Origin: Candidatus Leucobacter sulfamidivorax
Lineage (GTDB): Bacteria > Actinomycetota > Actinomycetes > Actinomycetales > Microbacteriaceae
Length of the DNA stretch: 64,000 nucleotides
Assembly: GCA_016771945.1 (NCBI GenBank)
Contig: QZLF01000002.1
Span: 892,105 to 956,104 of the forward strand
Direction: 5' to 3'
Below the pieces are notes generated by a model that saw only the letters and a list, made by a program, of their open reading frames with translations, did no database searches and had not been told where the DNA came from. This document shows positions 9,112 through 17,551 of this stretch, one piece after another (the first letter of the stretch is position 1; every line of letters begins with the position of its first letter). Position numbers and translations under genes: made by a program.

Positions 9112-10047
9112 ATGTCGAACGACGCAGCCGGCGGACCGGCGACGCCCGACGATGCCGCACAGGGCGATGGCTCGGCATCGCCCGATCAGCAGGCGCAGGC
9201 GCTGATCGCGGAATCCGAGCAGCGCCGGGCGAAGGGCCGGAAGCGGGGCGTCACGATCGCCGTCGTCGTGGTCGCGCTCCTCGCCGTCGTCGCGGTCGTC
9301 GTCGCCTTCCTCATCCCGCGCGGAGGCGAGGCGAACAAGCTCGTCGTCGGAGCCACCCCGGTTCCCCACGCCGAGGTGCTCGAAGTGGTGAAGCCGATCC
9401 TCGCGGAGCAGGGCATCGAGCTCGAGATCGTGGTCTTCCAGGACTTCATCCAGCCGAACGCCCAGCTCGCATCGGGCGAGCTCGACGCCAACTACTACCA
9501 GTACCTGCCGTTCCTCGACAACTTCAACGCCGAGACCGGTAACGACCTCGTGCCGACCGTGCCGGTGCACATCGAGCCCTTCGGCGCGTTCTCCGAGAAG
9601 TTCGACAGCCTCGACGAGGTGGCCGACGGCTCGAAGATCGCGATCCCGAACGACCCCGTGAACGCCGGTCGTGCGCTCACGCTGCTCGAGCAGGAGGGCC
9701 TCATCACCCTCGCGAAGCCGGGCGACCCGGCCTCCACGGTCAACGACGTGGCGGACAACCCGCGCGATCTCGACATCGTCGAGCTCGAGGGCGCGCAGCT
9801 CGCCCGCTCGATCGACCAGGTCGATGTCGCCTTCGTCTTCGCGAACTACGCGCTCGACGTGGGGATCGACCCGCTCAGCGCCATCTTCACCGACAAGGGC
9901 AACCCGCTCTACGCCGAGTACCTGGTGACCCGGCCCGAGCTCGTGGACGACCCCCGCATCGTCGCGCTGGGCGAGGCGCTGAACTCCGACGCGGTACGCC
10001 AGTTCATCCTCGAGGAGTACCAGGGCAGCATCGATGTCGCCTTCTGA
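9112..10047 (+). CDS. metQ: MetQ/NlpA-family substrate-binding protein, membrane-anchored
   Basis: A 311-residue binding protein of the NlpA/MetQ family (methionine and related compounds). The binding domain starts near residue 75 (KLVVGATPVPHAEVLEVVKPIL) and contains DFIQPNAQLASGELDANYYQYLPFLDNF and AIPNDPVNAGRALTLLE, strong family markers. There is no lipobox cysteine. A hydrophilic segment of about 45 residues is followed by a single hydrophobic stretch (VTIAVVVVALLAVVAVVVAF), so the protein is probably anchored by a transmembrane helix. A TAGCAT -10-like box lies at 9071-9076. metN follows; metI is divergent. Confidence 0.9.
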   Translation: MSNDAAGGPATPDDAAQGDGSASPDQQAQALIAESEQRRAKGRKRGVTIAVVVVALLAVVAVVVAFLIPRGGEANKLVVGATPVPHAEVLEVVKPILAEQGIELEIVVFQDFIQPNAQLASGELDANYYQYLPFLDNFNAETGNDLVPTVPVHIEPFGAFSEKFDSLDEVADGSKIAIPNDPVNAGRALTLLEQEGLITLAKPGDPASTVNDVADNPRDLDIVELEGAQLARSIDQVDVAFVFANYALDVGIDPLSAIFTDKGNPLYAEYLVTRPELVDDPRIVALGEALNSDAVRQFILEEYQGSIDVAF

Positions 10048-10139
10048 GCCGGCGGTGCCCGAGGCGGGCGCCCCGAGCCTTCGGCCGCTGAGCCGTCGGC
10101 CGCGGGGCGCCCGCCCGCGGCACCATCCGGCTCGAGGGG

Positions 10140-11144
10140 GTGCGCAAGACCTTCCGCCGCACGCGGGGCGGGCCCGAGCACGCCGCGCTGGACGGCATCG
10201 ACCTCGACATCCCCGGCGGCTGCATCTACGGCATCATCGGGCGCAGCGGAGCGGGCAAGTCCACGCTGCTGCGCACGATCAACCTGCTCGCGGCGCCCGA
10301 CGAGGGCCGGCTGCTGATCGACGGCGAGGCCGTCGACGGCGGCCGGCGCACGGAGCTCGCGGGCCTGCGCCGGCGCACGGGCATGATCTTCCAGCACTTC
10401 AGCCTGCTCTCCTCGAAGACGGTCTGGCAGAACATCGCGCTGCCGCTGCGCCTCGCCGGCACCCCGGCGGCCGAGATCGATCGCCGCGTCGCCGAGCTCG
10501 TCTCGCTCGTCGGCCTCGCCGAGCTCGCGCACGCCTATCCCGCGGGCCTCTCCGGCGGGCAGAAGCAGCGCGTGGCGATCGCCCGCGCGCTCGTGCACGA
10601 CCCCGAGATCCTGCTCTCCGACGAGGCGACCTCGGCGCTCGACCCCGAGACGACCCGCTCGATCCTCGACCTCATCCGGCGCATCAACCGCGAGCGCGGC
10701 GTGACCGTGGTGCTGATCACCCACGAGATGTCCGTCGTCGAGGCGGTGGCCGATTCCGTCGCCATCGTCGAGGCGGGCCGCATCGTGGAGCAGGGACCGA
10801 CCTGGCGCATCTTCAGCGACCCCCGGCACCCGGTCACAGCGGAGCTCGTGCGCGCTGCCCGGCACGACAGCCGCAGCGACATCGAGGCGTCGATCGCCCA
10901 TATCCCGCAGCTCGCCGCGCACCGCTACGTGGCCCGCTTCGACGGGACGACCTCCGTCGAGCTCGCGGCGCTCGCCCCCGACGCCCGCGTGCTGACGAGC
11001 TCGATCCGTCCCGTGCAGGGACGATCGCAGGGCTACGCGGTCTTCGAGAGCGACGAGGGGGAGGGCGCGGTCTCGGACCGCGCCGGGCGCCTGGGCGTCA
11101 CCGTCGAGGGGCTCGATCCGGTGCCCGCGGCCGGGGAGCGGTGA
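10140..11144 (+). CDS. metN: Methionine-type ABC transporter ATP-binding protein (5' end uncertain)
   Basis: A 334-residue ATPase with Walker A GRSGAGKST, Q-loop FQHFSLLSSKTVWQN, signature LSGGQKQRVAIARAL, Walker B ILLSDEATSALD and a C-terminal regulatory NIL-like domain (about 240-310), as in MetN. Homology extends upstream of GTG 10140 through TIRLEGV to about 10122. No standard start codon exists in that frame between the stop at 10089 and 10140. An ATG at 10034, overlapping the metQ stop, lies in another frame. Either GTG 10140 is used, an ATC codon at 10125 initiates, or a one-base change has broken the original start. Confidence 0.85.
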   Translation: MRKTFRRTRGGPEHAALDGIDLDIPGGCIYGIIGRSGAGKSTLLRTINLLAAPDEGRLLIDGEAVDGGRRTELAGLRRRTGMIFQHFSLLSSKTVWQNIALPLRLAGTPAAEIDRRVAELVSLVGLAELAHAYPAGLSGGQKQRVAIARALVHDPEILLSDEATSALDPETTRSILDLIRRINRERGVTVVLITHEMSVVEAVADSVAIVEAGRIVEQGPTWRIFSDPRHPVTAELVRAARHDSRSDIEASIAHIPQLAAHRYVARFDGTTSVELAALAPDARVLTSSIRPVQGRSQGYAVFESDEGEGAVSDRAGRLGVTVEGLDPVPAAGER

Positions 11145-11159
11145 TCCGCCTCTCATTAC

Positions 11160-11186
11160 TTGAAATTATGCGAGGGATCATATAGC
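11160..11186 (+). promoter_or_regulatory. Weak promoter candidate before the CBS-like gene
   Basis: In an AT-rich patch, TTGAAA at 11160-11165 is followed after 15 nt by TATAGC at 11181-11186. The spacing is short, so this is tentative. The 134-bp gap between metN and the CBS-like gene contains no ORF and no riboswitch I recognise. Confidence 0.3.
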
Positions 11187-11278
11187 GTGATGTCTTGTGA
11201 TTCGCATCAGATGGTGTTGTCGGCGCTGAGCGCGCCCCCTCCGACCATCCGATCGCTTTCCCGAAAGGCCGCGAATCC

Positions 11279-12253
11279 ATGCCCGTCTACGACCATGTCA
11301 CCGATCTGATCGGTGAAACCCCTCTGCTGCGCCTGCACAGCATCACCGCCGGGCTCGCGCCCGAGATCCTGGTGAAGCCCGAATATCTGAACCCCGGCGG
11401 CTCCGTGAAGGATCGCATCGCGCGCCGCATCATCGATGCCGCGGAGCAAAGCGGCGAGCTCGGCCCGGGCGGCACCATCGTCGAGCCCACGAGCGGCAAC
11501 ACGGGGGTCGGTCTCGCGCTCCACGCCCAGCGGCGCGGCTACCGCTGCATCTTCGTCGTGCCCGACAAAGTGGGGGAGGACAAGCGCGCGGTGCTGCGCG
11601 CCTACGGCGCCGAGGTGGTGGTGACCCCGACCGCGGTCCCGCCCGATCACCCCGACTCGTACTACAGCGTCTCCGACCGACTGGTCGCCGAGATCCCCGG
11701 CGCCTACAAGCCGAACCAGTTCTTCAACGAGAACGGGCCGCTCAGCCACTACGGCTCCACCGGCCCCGAGATCTGGCGCGACGCGGGCGAGGGGCTGACG
11801 CACTTCGTGGCGGGCATCGGCACGGGCGGCACGATCACCGGAACCGGCAGGTACCTCAAGGAGGTCTCCGGCGGGCGGGTGCGGGTCGTCGGAGCGGATC
11901 CCGAGGGCTCGATCTACGCGGCGGGCGGCCCGATCCACTCCTATCACGTGGAGGGAGTGGGGGAGGACTTCATCCCCGGCATCTACGACCCGAGCGTGAT
12001 CGACGAGATCATCGCCGTCTCCGACGCCGACTCCTTCGCGATGACGAGGCGGCTCGCCCGCGAGGAGGGACTCTTCGTCGGCGGATCGAGCGGCATGGCC
12101 CTCGCCGCGGCGGTGCGCCTCGCCGAGCGGCTGCCGGAGCGTGCGGCCGAGTCCGCCCGGATCGTGGTGCTGCTGCCCGACGGCGGGCGCGGCTACCTCG
12201 GCAAGATCTTCGACGACGAGTGGATGCGCGAGCACGGCTTCGCCGTGAGCTGA
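11279..12253 (+). CDS. Cystathionine beta-synthase-like PLP enzyme without CBS domains
   Basis: A 324-residue fold-type II PLP enzyme of the cysteine synthase/cystathionine beta-synthase group. The PLP lysine lies in NPGGSVKDRIARR, the phosphate loop in GIGTGGTITGTGRYLKE, and TSGNTG is the substrate loop. VVGADPEGSIYA and the GVGEDFIP segment resemble actinobacterial Cbs more than CysK. Mycobacterial-type Cbs carries C-terminal CBS domains, absent here. Beside a cystathionine gamma-synthase/lyase and a methionine importer, it probably condenses homocysteine with serine (reverse transsulfuration). O-acetylserine sulfhydrylase activity is the alternative. Confidence 0.82.
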   Translation: MPVYDHVTDLIGETPLLRLHSITAGLAPEILVKPEYLNPGGSVKDRIARRIIDAAEQSGELGPGGTIVEPTSGNTGVGLALHAQRRGYRCIFVVPDKVGEDKRAVLRAYGAEVVVTPTAVPPDHPDSYYSVSDRLVAEIPGAYKPNQFFNENGPLSHYGSTGPEIWRDAGEGLTHFVAGIGTGGTITGTGRYLKEVSGGRVRVVGADPEGSIYAAGGPIHSYHVEGVGEDFIPGIYDPSVIDEIIAVSDADSFAMTRRLAREEGLFVGGSSGMALAAAVRLAERLPERAAESARIVVLLPDGGRGYLGKIFDDEWMREHGFAVS

Positions 12254-12306
12254 GCGCCCGCCGTCCGCTTCCCGCAGCAGCATCCCGAACAGCAGACAGG
12301 ACACGC

Positions 12307-13506
12307 ATGACCACGTCAGATCACGGCTCCGATCACGTCTCCGACCACGTGGAGAGCTTCGACAGCCTGGTGATCCACGCCGGACAGCACTTCGACCCCA
12401 TCACGGGGGCCGTCGTGCCGCCGCTGCACCTCACCTCGACCTTCGTGCAGGACGGCCTCGGCGGGCTGCGCGGCGGCTACGAGTACAGCCGCAGCGCGAA
12501 CCCGACCCGCACCGCCCTCGAGCAGCAGCTCGCGGCCATCGAGGGCGGCCGTCACGGGCTCTCCTTCGCGTCGGGCCTCGCCGCCGAGGACGTGCTGCTG
12601 CGCACCCTGCTGCGTCCCGGCGACCGCATCGTCGTCGGCAACGACGCCTACGGCGGCAGCTACCGCCTCATCGCCCGCGTGCTCGGCGAGTGGGGGATCG
12701 AGCACACCGTGGTCGACATCACCGACACCGCGGCCGTGCGGGTCGCGCTCGAGGCGGGTCCGGCGAAGGCGCTCTGGGTCGAGACCCCGAGCAATCCGCT
12801 GCTAAACATCAGCGACATCGCAGCGCTCGCCGAGATCGCGCACGCGCACGGCGTCACCGTCGTGGTCGACAACACCTTCGCCTCGCCGGCGCTGCAGCGC
12901 CCGCTCGCCCTCGGCGCCGACGTCGTGGTGCACTCCACGACGAAGTACCTCGGGGGTCACTCCGACGTGGTCGGCGGCGCGCTGGTGCTGAACGACGACG
13001 AGCTCGCCGAGCGGCTGCGCTTCCTGCACAACGCCGCGGGTGCGGTCTCGGGACCCCTCGACGCCTGGCTCACGACGCGCGGCATCAAGACCCTCGCGAT
13101 CCGCATGCAGCGGCACAGCGAGAACGCGCAGCGGATCGCCGAGTACCTGCGCGAGCACCCCGCAGTGGCGAGCGTCCACTACCCGGGGCTCGCCGAGCAC
13201 CCGGGCCATGAGATCGCCGCCCGCCAGATGAGCGGCGGCTTCGGCGGCATGGTCTCCTTCGCGCCGAAGGGCGGCGAGGCGGCCGCCCGGCGCGTCGCCG
13301 AGAACACCCGGCTGTTCCAGCTCGCCGAGTCCCTGGGCGGGGTCGAGTCGCTGCTCAACCACCCGGCCTCCATGACGCACGCCTCGGTGAGCGGCACGCA
13401 GCTCGAGGTGCCGGCCGACGTGCTGCGCCTGTCGGTGGGCATCGAGTCGGTCGACGACCAGCTCGCCGACCTCGAGCGCGCGCTCGGGCAGGCGACAGTC
13501 GGCTGA
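12307..13506 (+). CDS. Cystathionine gamma-synthase / gamma-lyase
   Basis: A 399-residue fold-type I PLP enzyme of the Cys/Met metabolism family. Markers are YEYSRSANPTRTALE, the PLP lysine in HSTTKYLGGHSD, VETPSNPLLNISD, and the C-terminal LGGVESLLNHPASMTHAS and LRLSVGIE. CGS (MetB) and gamma-lyase (MccB) cannot be separated reliably by sequence. Next to the CBS-like gene the lyase role, making cysteine from cystathionine, is favoured. N-terminal residues 1-17 contain a HGSDHVSDHVE near-repeat. Start ATG 12307; the two genes probably form one operon ended by the terminator at 13536-13578. Confidence 0.88.
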   Translation: MTTSDHGSDHVSDHVESFDSLVIHAGQHFDPITGAVVPPLHLTSTFVQDGLGGLRGGYEYSRSANPTRTALEQQLAAIEGGRHGLSFASGLAAEDVLLRTLLRPGDRIVVGNDAYGGSYRLIARVLGEWGIEHTVVDITDTAAVRVALEAGPAKALWVETPSNPLLNISDIAALAEIAHAHGVTVVVDNTFASPALQRPLALGADVVVHSTTKYLGGHSDVVGGALVLNDDELAERLRFLHNAAGAVSGPLDAWLTTRGIKTLAIRMQRHSENAQRIAEYLREHPAVASVHYPGLAEHPGHEIAARQMSGGFGGMVSFAPKGGEAAARRVAENTRLFQLAESLGGVESLLNHPASMTHASVSGTQLEVPADVLRLSVGIESVDDQLADLERALGQATVG

Positions 13507-13535
13507 GCCGAGTCGCACGGCCTCTCCTCCGAGAA

Positions 13536-13578
13536 CGAAGGCCCGGCCCCGGGGGCACACTCCGAGACCGGGCCTTCG
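13536..13578. terminator. Bidirectional terminator between convergent operons
   Basis: CGAAGGCCCGG at 13536-13546 pairs with CCGGGCCTTCG at 13568-13578, an 11-bp perfect stem. It separates the PLP gene on the plus strand from nitrilase 1 on the minus strand and could stop both. Confidence 0.8.
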
Positions 13579-13593
13579 GCATGGTGCTCCGGC

Positions 13594-14631
13594 CTAGCTC
13601 GCGTTCTCGCTCGGCCCCAGCGCCACGACCGCGGGATCCGCGATCGCGGCGGCATGGCCCGGAGCGTCGCCGTGACCGGCGTCCGCCGGCGCGGACACGG
13701 GGCGCTGCGGGGAGGCGTCGAACACCAACCGGGTCACGTCCGGGCGCGCGTAGTGGCCGGCCGGATCGACGATGTTCTTCGCGATCGCGATGTCGTCGAG
13801 CGAGATGTCCGCGTACACGATCCCTTCCACCGTCGGATCGAGCGGTTCGGTCAGCAGCTGACCCATCGGACCGTACACGCGAGCGTATCCGCCGCCTCCC
13901 GTGTAGACGAGGCACGGACCGCCGTCGGCGTCGGGGAACGCCAGGGCGCCCTCGTCGCTCATGATCTGCGTGCTCATCAGCGTGAACCCGCCGCCTTCGA
14001 GGGAATAGGTCTGCGAGGCTGAGATCAGCGCCTCCGGGCTGAGAGCGGGGACGTTCGCGAGGATGCCGAGGCAGGGCCAGCCGGCGACGTGGATCTGCTC
14101 GTTCTGCGCGTACATGGCGTACTTCGTGAGCGGCTGGATGTGCTCGAAGCAGTTGAGCGCGCCCAAACGGCCGAACGGGGTGTCGACGACCCTGATGCCG
14201 CTGCCGTCGCTCTCGCCGAAGAGGCTGCGCTCCGCGTGCGTCGGCTTCAGCTTGCGGCGGTGGAGCGCGATCTCGCCCTCGTCGTCGATGATGACCTGCG
14301 ACATGTAGAGCGAGCCGTGGTCCTTCTCGGAGAGGCCGAGGACGACCCAGATGCCGGCCTCGCGGGCGGCCTTGCGGATCGCGGCGACCTCCGGCCCGTC
14401 GATGGTGGGGGAGTTCGCGTGGTAGCGGGCGACATAGGGAACCTGGAACGGGACGGGATAGCTCCAGAGGAACACCGGGTACCCCGGGATCCAGGTCTCG
14501 GGGAAGGCGACGAGCTCTGCTCCTTCGGCCGCCGCCTCCTTGATGAGCGCGATCGTCTTCTCTGTCGTCGCCGCCATATCGAGCCAGACCGGCTCTGCCT
14601 GAACGGTTGCGACGCGAACGTTCTTCTCCAT
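13594..14631 (-). CDS. Nitrilase (carbon-nitrogen hydrolase family), copy 1
   Basis: A 345-residue nitrilase, which hydrolyses R-CN to the acid and ammonia through a cysteine thioimidate. The catalytic residues are E45 (FPETWIPGYP), K127 (HRRKLKPTH) and C161 (GALNCFEHIQPL), with nitrilase-type HAERSLFGE between them. Length and the C-terminal GHYARPDVTRLVFD fit true nitrilases rather than amidases. Start 14631 follows AAGGAA. The frame stays open far upstream across the antisense of the ABC gene, which I read as a GC artefact. It is divergent from the ribose-type importer, with the ACAAC-N5-GTTGT operator between them. Nitrile substrate unknown. Confidence 0.9.
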   Translation of the reverse strand: MEKNVRVATVQAEPVWLDMAATTEKTIALIKEAAAEGAELVAFPETWIPGYPVFLWSYPVPFQVPYVARYHANSPTIDGPEVAAIRKAAREAGIWVVLGLSEKDHGSLYMSQVIIDDEGEIALHRRKLKPTHAERSLFGESDGSGIRVVDTPFGRLGALNCFEHIQPLTKYAMYAQNEQIHVAGWPCLGILANVPALSPEALISASQTYSLEGGGFTLMSTQIMSDEGALAFPDADGGPCLVYTGGGGYARVYGPMGQLLTEPLDPTVEGIVYADISLDDIAIAKNIVDPAGHYARPDVTRLVFDASPQRPVSAPADAGHGDAPGHAAAIADPAVVALGPSENAS

Positions 14632-14700
14632 GTGGATCTGTTCCTTCCGGGTCTCGGTCGCCTCATCCTCGGTCCTGCCGGGGGCGCGCGCAAGGCCGCC

Positions 14701-14715
14701 ACAACCGTTCGTTGT
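14701..14715. promoter_or_regulatory. Operator A of the nitrile block
   Basis: ACAAC-CGTTC-GTTGT, a 5-bp inverted repeat with a 5-nt spacer, lies just upstream of a promoter for the rightward ABC operon and 70 nt from the leftward nitrilase start. The same element with the same surroundings recurs at 18759-18773. Nearby LysR and AraC genes encode candidate binding proteins. Confidence 0.6.
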
Positions 14716-14722
14716 ATCCCCA

Positions 14723-14750
14723 TTGCCGAGCCGATGGCGCGCAGGACATC
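14723..14750 (+). promoter_or_regulatory. Promoter A for the ribose-type ABC operon
   Basis: TTGCCG at 14723-14728 and GACATC at 14745-14750 are 16 nt apart. Both boxes, the spacing and their distance from the operator are reproduced at 18781-18808, which supports function although each match to consensus is modest. An AAAGG ribosome-binding site follows before 14803. Confidence 0.5.
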
Positions 14751-14802
14751 GTTGGCTCCGCACGCACCTCCGATACGCACTCCCGCGAAAGGCGACGTCT
14801 CC

Positions 14803-16467
14803 ATGGCCGACCCCACTCCACGCCGCTCGGCCGGGTTCTCTCCCGGTACGGAGGAGGGGCACGGCCGTCCCCCGCGGCTGGAGGTGCGGAACCTGTCGAA
14901 GACGTTCGCCGGCGTGACCGTCCTGGAGCGGGCCGGCCTGACGATCGAGTCTGGGGAGATCCACGCCCTGGTCGGGCAGAACGGCTCCGGCAAATCGACG
15001 CTGATCAAGCTGATCTCGGGCGTGCACAGCCCCGACGCCGGTGGCGAGATCCGGCTCGACGGCGAACGCATCGGGCCTCCGGTCGACCCGAAGGCGCTGC
15101 ACGCCCAGGGCCTCTCCTTCGTCCATCAGGATCTCGGACTCGTGCCCGACCTGACGGTCCGCGAGAACGTGCGTGTCGGGCGTCATGCGATGAACCGGTT
15201 GACGCGCCGCATCGATGTCCGGAGGGACGCCGAGGCCGTGCGCGCGACCTTCGAATTCCTGGGGATCGAGGACATCGACCCGTCCGCCCGGGTCTCGACG
15301 CTTCCCCCCAGTGCCAGAGTGGCCGTCGCGATCGCCCGCGCTCTTCAGGACCGGCGGCCGGGCAGCGGTGTTGTCGTCTTCGACGAGTCCTCTCGCGCGG
15401 TCCCGCGTGAGGCGCTGCCGGGCTTCTACCGGATGATCCGACTCCTCGCCGGGCAGGGCACCGCGGTGCTGATGGTGAGCCACGACCTCAAGGAGGTGCT
15501 CGACATCGCGGATCGCGCGACAGCGCTCCGCAATGGTCGGGTGGTCGAGACGGGCATCCCCACGAGCGAGCTCGACGAAGCGCGGCTGACGAGTCTCGTG
15601 CTCGGCCGGGCCGCGGATCTCGGCGACATCATGCGGGAGGTGGTCACGGCGCCCCGGGGGGAGTCCGTGGAACTCGCCGGGGTCGCCGGCGGACGCATCG
15701 CGGGCGTCGACGCCGTCGTCCGCAGGGGAGAGGTCGTCGGGTTCACCGGCACCGTGGACTCCGGGCTCTCGGATCTCGGGCCGCTCCTGGGAGGAGACCG
15801 TCGCGGCTCCGGCACGGTCGGGCTCCCTCGCCGTTCGCTCGACCTCGCCCGCTGCAAGGCGATCGATCTGCTCTCCGCCGGCGTGGCCTTCATACCCGCG
15901 GATCGTCATGGCAAGGGGCTCGCGCTCGAACTCTCGGTCGAGGAGAACTCGACCCTGCCGCGCATCCGCACGCGCGGAAAGCCATGGTGGACGGGAGTGC
16001 GTTGGCGCCGGGAGGAGACGGATGAGATCATCGACCGCTTCGATATCCGTCCGCGAAGCCGGAGCATCCCCATCGCCTCGCTGTCGGGCGGCAACCAGCA
16101 GAAGGTGCTCCTTGGCAAATGGCTCTTGGGCGACCCCGTCCTGCTCGTGCTCGACGACCCCACGCAGGCCGTCGACGTCGGAGCCCGCCACGCGATCCTG
16201 ACGGAGACCCGGAGGGCGGCCACCGCCGGCGCGGCGGTCGTCGTGTGCTCCGCCGAGGTCGACGACCTCGCAGCGGTCTGCGACCGCGTGCTCGTCCTCG
16301 AGGACGGCGTCGTCGCCCGTGAGGTCGTGCGCCCCTTCGACCCTGATTCCCTGCTCGCCGCGATCTTCGACGCGGACGCCGTCCCGACCGTCGGAGTCGG
16401 TGCCGGGAAGACGGCAACAGCGGGAACCGGTTCCAACGACACTCCGCGAATGAGGCTCGACGAATGA
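14803..16467 (+). CDS. Ribose/simple-sugar-type ABC importer ATPase (tandem ABC domains)
   Basis: A 554-residue RbsA/MglA-type protein with two fused ABC domains. Domain 1 (about 25-250) has Walker A VGQNGSGKST but an altered signature, TLPPSARVAVAIARA in place of LSxGQ. Domain 2 (about 275-510) has signature LSGGNQQKVLLGKWL and Walker B LLVLDDPTQAVDVGAR but a degenerate Walker A, usual for this class. It would energise uptake of the ligand bound by the lipoprotein at 17552. Start ATG 14803 follows AAAGG. The stop overlaps the permease start by 4 nt. In this context the ligand may be a nitrile or amide rather than a sugar (inference). Confidence 0.85.
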   Translation: MADPTPRRSAGFSPGTEEGHGRPPRLEVRNLSKTFAGVTVLERAGLTIESGEIHALVGQNGSGKSTLIKLISGVHSPDAGGEIRLDGERIGPPVDPKALHAQGLSFVHQDLGLVPDLTVRENVRVGRHAMNRLTRRIDVRRDAEAVRATFEFLGIEDIDPSARVSTLPPSARVAVAIARALQDRRPGSGVVVFDESSRAVPREALPGFYRMIRLLAGQGTAVLMVSHDLKEVLDIADRATALRNGRVVETGIPTSELDEARLTSLVLGRAADLGDIMREVVTAPRGESVELAGVAGGRIAGVDAVVRRGEVVGFTGTVDSGLSDLGPLLGGDRRGSGTVGLPRRSLDLARCKAIDLLSAGVAFIPADRHGKGLALELSVEENSTLPRIRTRGKPWWTGVRWRREETDEIIDRFDIRPRSRSIPIASLSGGNQQKVLLGKWLLGDPVLLVLDDPTQAVDVGARHAILTETRRAATAGAAVVVCSAEVDDLAAVCDRVLVLEDGVVAREVVRPFDPDSLLAAIFDADAVPTVGVGAGKTATAGTGSNDTPRMRLDE

Positions 16468-17498
16468 ACACGACATCCCGGACCGACACGACGACATCGG
16501 ACACGGTCTCCTCCCGCGTCCCGGTCGGTCGACCGCGCCGAAGCACCTGGGCGCGGTCGGGATCGTACGTCCTGCAGCGCTACAGCCTGGTGGTCCTGTG
16601 GGCGCTGATGGTCGCCCTCTTCGCATTGCTCCTGCCTCAGGGGCTGGATCTCGGACAGGCCGGTCGCGCGGTGCTCGGTCAGCAGACGCCGGTGGTCTTC
16701 CTCGGCCTCGCGACGGTGATCACCCTCGCGGTCGGAGAATTCGATCTGTCCTTCGTCTGGATCTACGGTCTCGCCGGCACGCTCTTCTCCTCGCTCGTCG
16801 TGCTCCACGGCTGGCCGGTGCTCGCGGCGGTGCTCGCGGCGCTCGCCGCGGCGGTGGTCGTGGGGCTGCTCAACGCGGTGTTCGTGGTGCTGATCGGCGT
16901 CAACTCGATCGTGGTCACTCTGGGAACCGGCAGCGTCGCCTACGGCGCCGCGCTGCTGGTCTCGAATCAGGCCAACGTCTCCGGCCTCGATCCCGCGCTC
17001 TCGCAGATCTCCGTCGCACCGATCCTCGGTCTGCCCGCGGTCTTCTGGTACGGGGTGATCCTCGTCGCCCTGACCGCGTACATCATGAGCGCGACACCTC
17101 TCGGGCGGGCGATGCTGTTCGTCGGGGCCAACCGCGGCGTGGCCCGCCTCGCCGGCATCTCGGTGACGCGCGTCCGCTTCGGGGCCTACCTCGTATCGGC
17201 GCTGCTGTGCGGTCTCATCGGCGTCATCCTCGCCTGCGGCATCGGCGGCTTCCAGGTCTCCACCTCCCAGGTGCAGCTGCTGCCGGTGTTCGCGGCGGTG
17301 TTCCTCGGAACCGTGGCGGTGGTCCCCGGCCGTTTCAACCCGGTCGGCATGATCATCGCGGCGTACTTCCTGCTCACCGGAGTCTTCGGGCTGCAGCTGT
17401 TCGGTGCGACGGGCTGGGTGACCAACATCTTCTACGGCTGTGTTCTGGTCGCCGCCGTGACGATCTCCCTGGTCGCGCAGCGCCGTTCGCGCGGCTGA
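16464..17498 (+). CDS. Ribose-type ABC importer permease
   Basis: A 344-residue RbsC-like membrane protein with about eight to ten hydrophobic helices starting near residue 35. Family features are FLGLATVITLAVGEFDLSF, IVVTLGTGSVAYGAALL and the cytoplasmic ATPase contact GANRGVARLAGI. It starts in a 4-nt overlap (ATGA) with the ATPase gene. Only one permease gene is present, so it probably works as a homodimer. Confidence 0.88.
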   Translation: MNTTSRTDTTTSDTVSSRVPVGRPRRSTWARSGSYVLQRYSLVVLWALMVALFALLLPQGLDLGQAGRAVLGQQTPVVFLGLATVITLAVGEFDLSFVWIYGLAGTLFSSLVVLHGWPVLAAVLAALAAAVVVGLLNAVFVVLIGVNSIVVTLGTGSVAYGAALLVSNQANVSGLDPALSQISVAPILGLPAVFWYGVILVALTAYIMSATPLGRAMLFVGANRGVARLAGISVTRVRFGAYLVSALLCGLIGVILACGIGGFQVSTSQVQLLPVFAAVFLGTVAVVPGRFNPVGMIIAAYFLLTGVFGLQLFGATGWVTNIFYGCVLVAAVTISLVAQRRSRG

Positions 17499-17551
17499 CC
17501 GGCTGAACGACTTCTCGAACCCCCACTCACCACGATGAACGGAGAACCCGC

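Noticed and set aside
11145-11278. SAM or other methionine riboswitch before the CBS-like gene, and likewise before metN2 and metY
   Set aside because: The leaders are short or lack the conserved helices I would expect; only palindromes of operator type are visible.
13594-16626. A 1010-codon open frame on the minus strand spanning nitrilase 1 and the antisense of the ABC ATPase gene
   Set aside because: Only the last 345 codons match a family. The upstream part has low-complexity composition and lies opposite a clear ATPase gene, an artefact of high GC.
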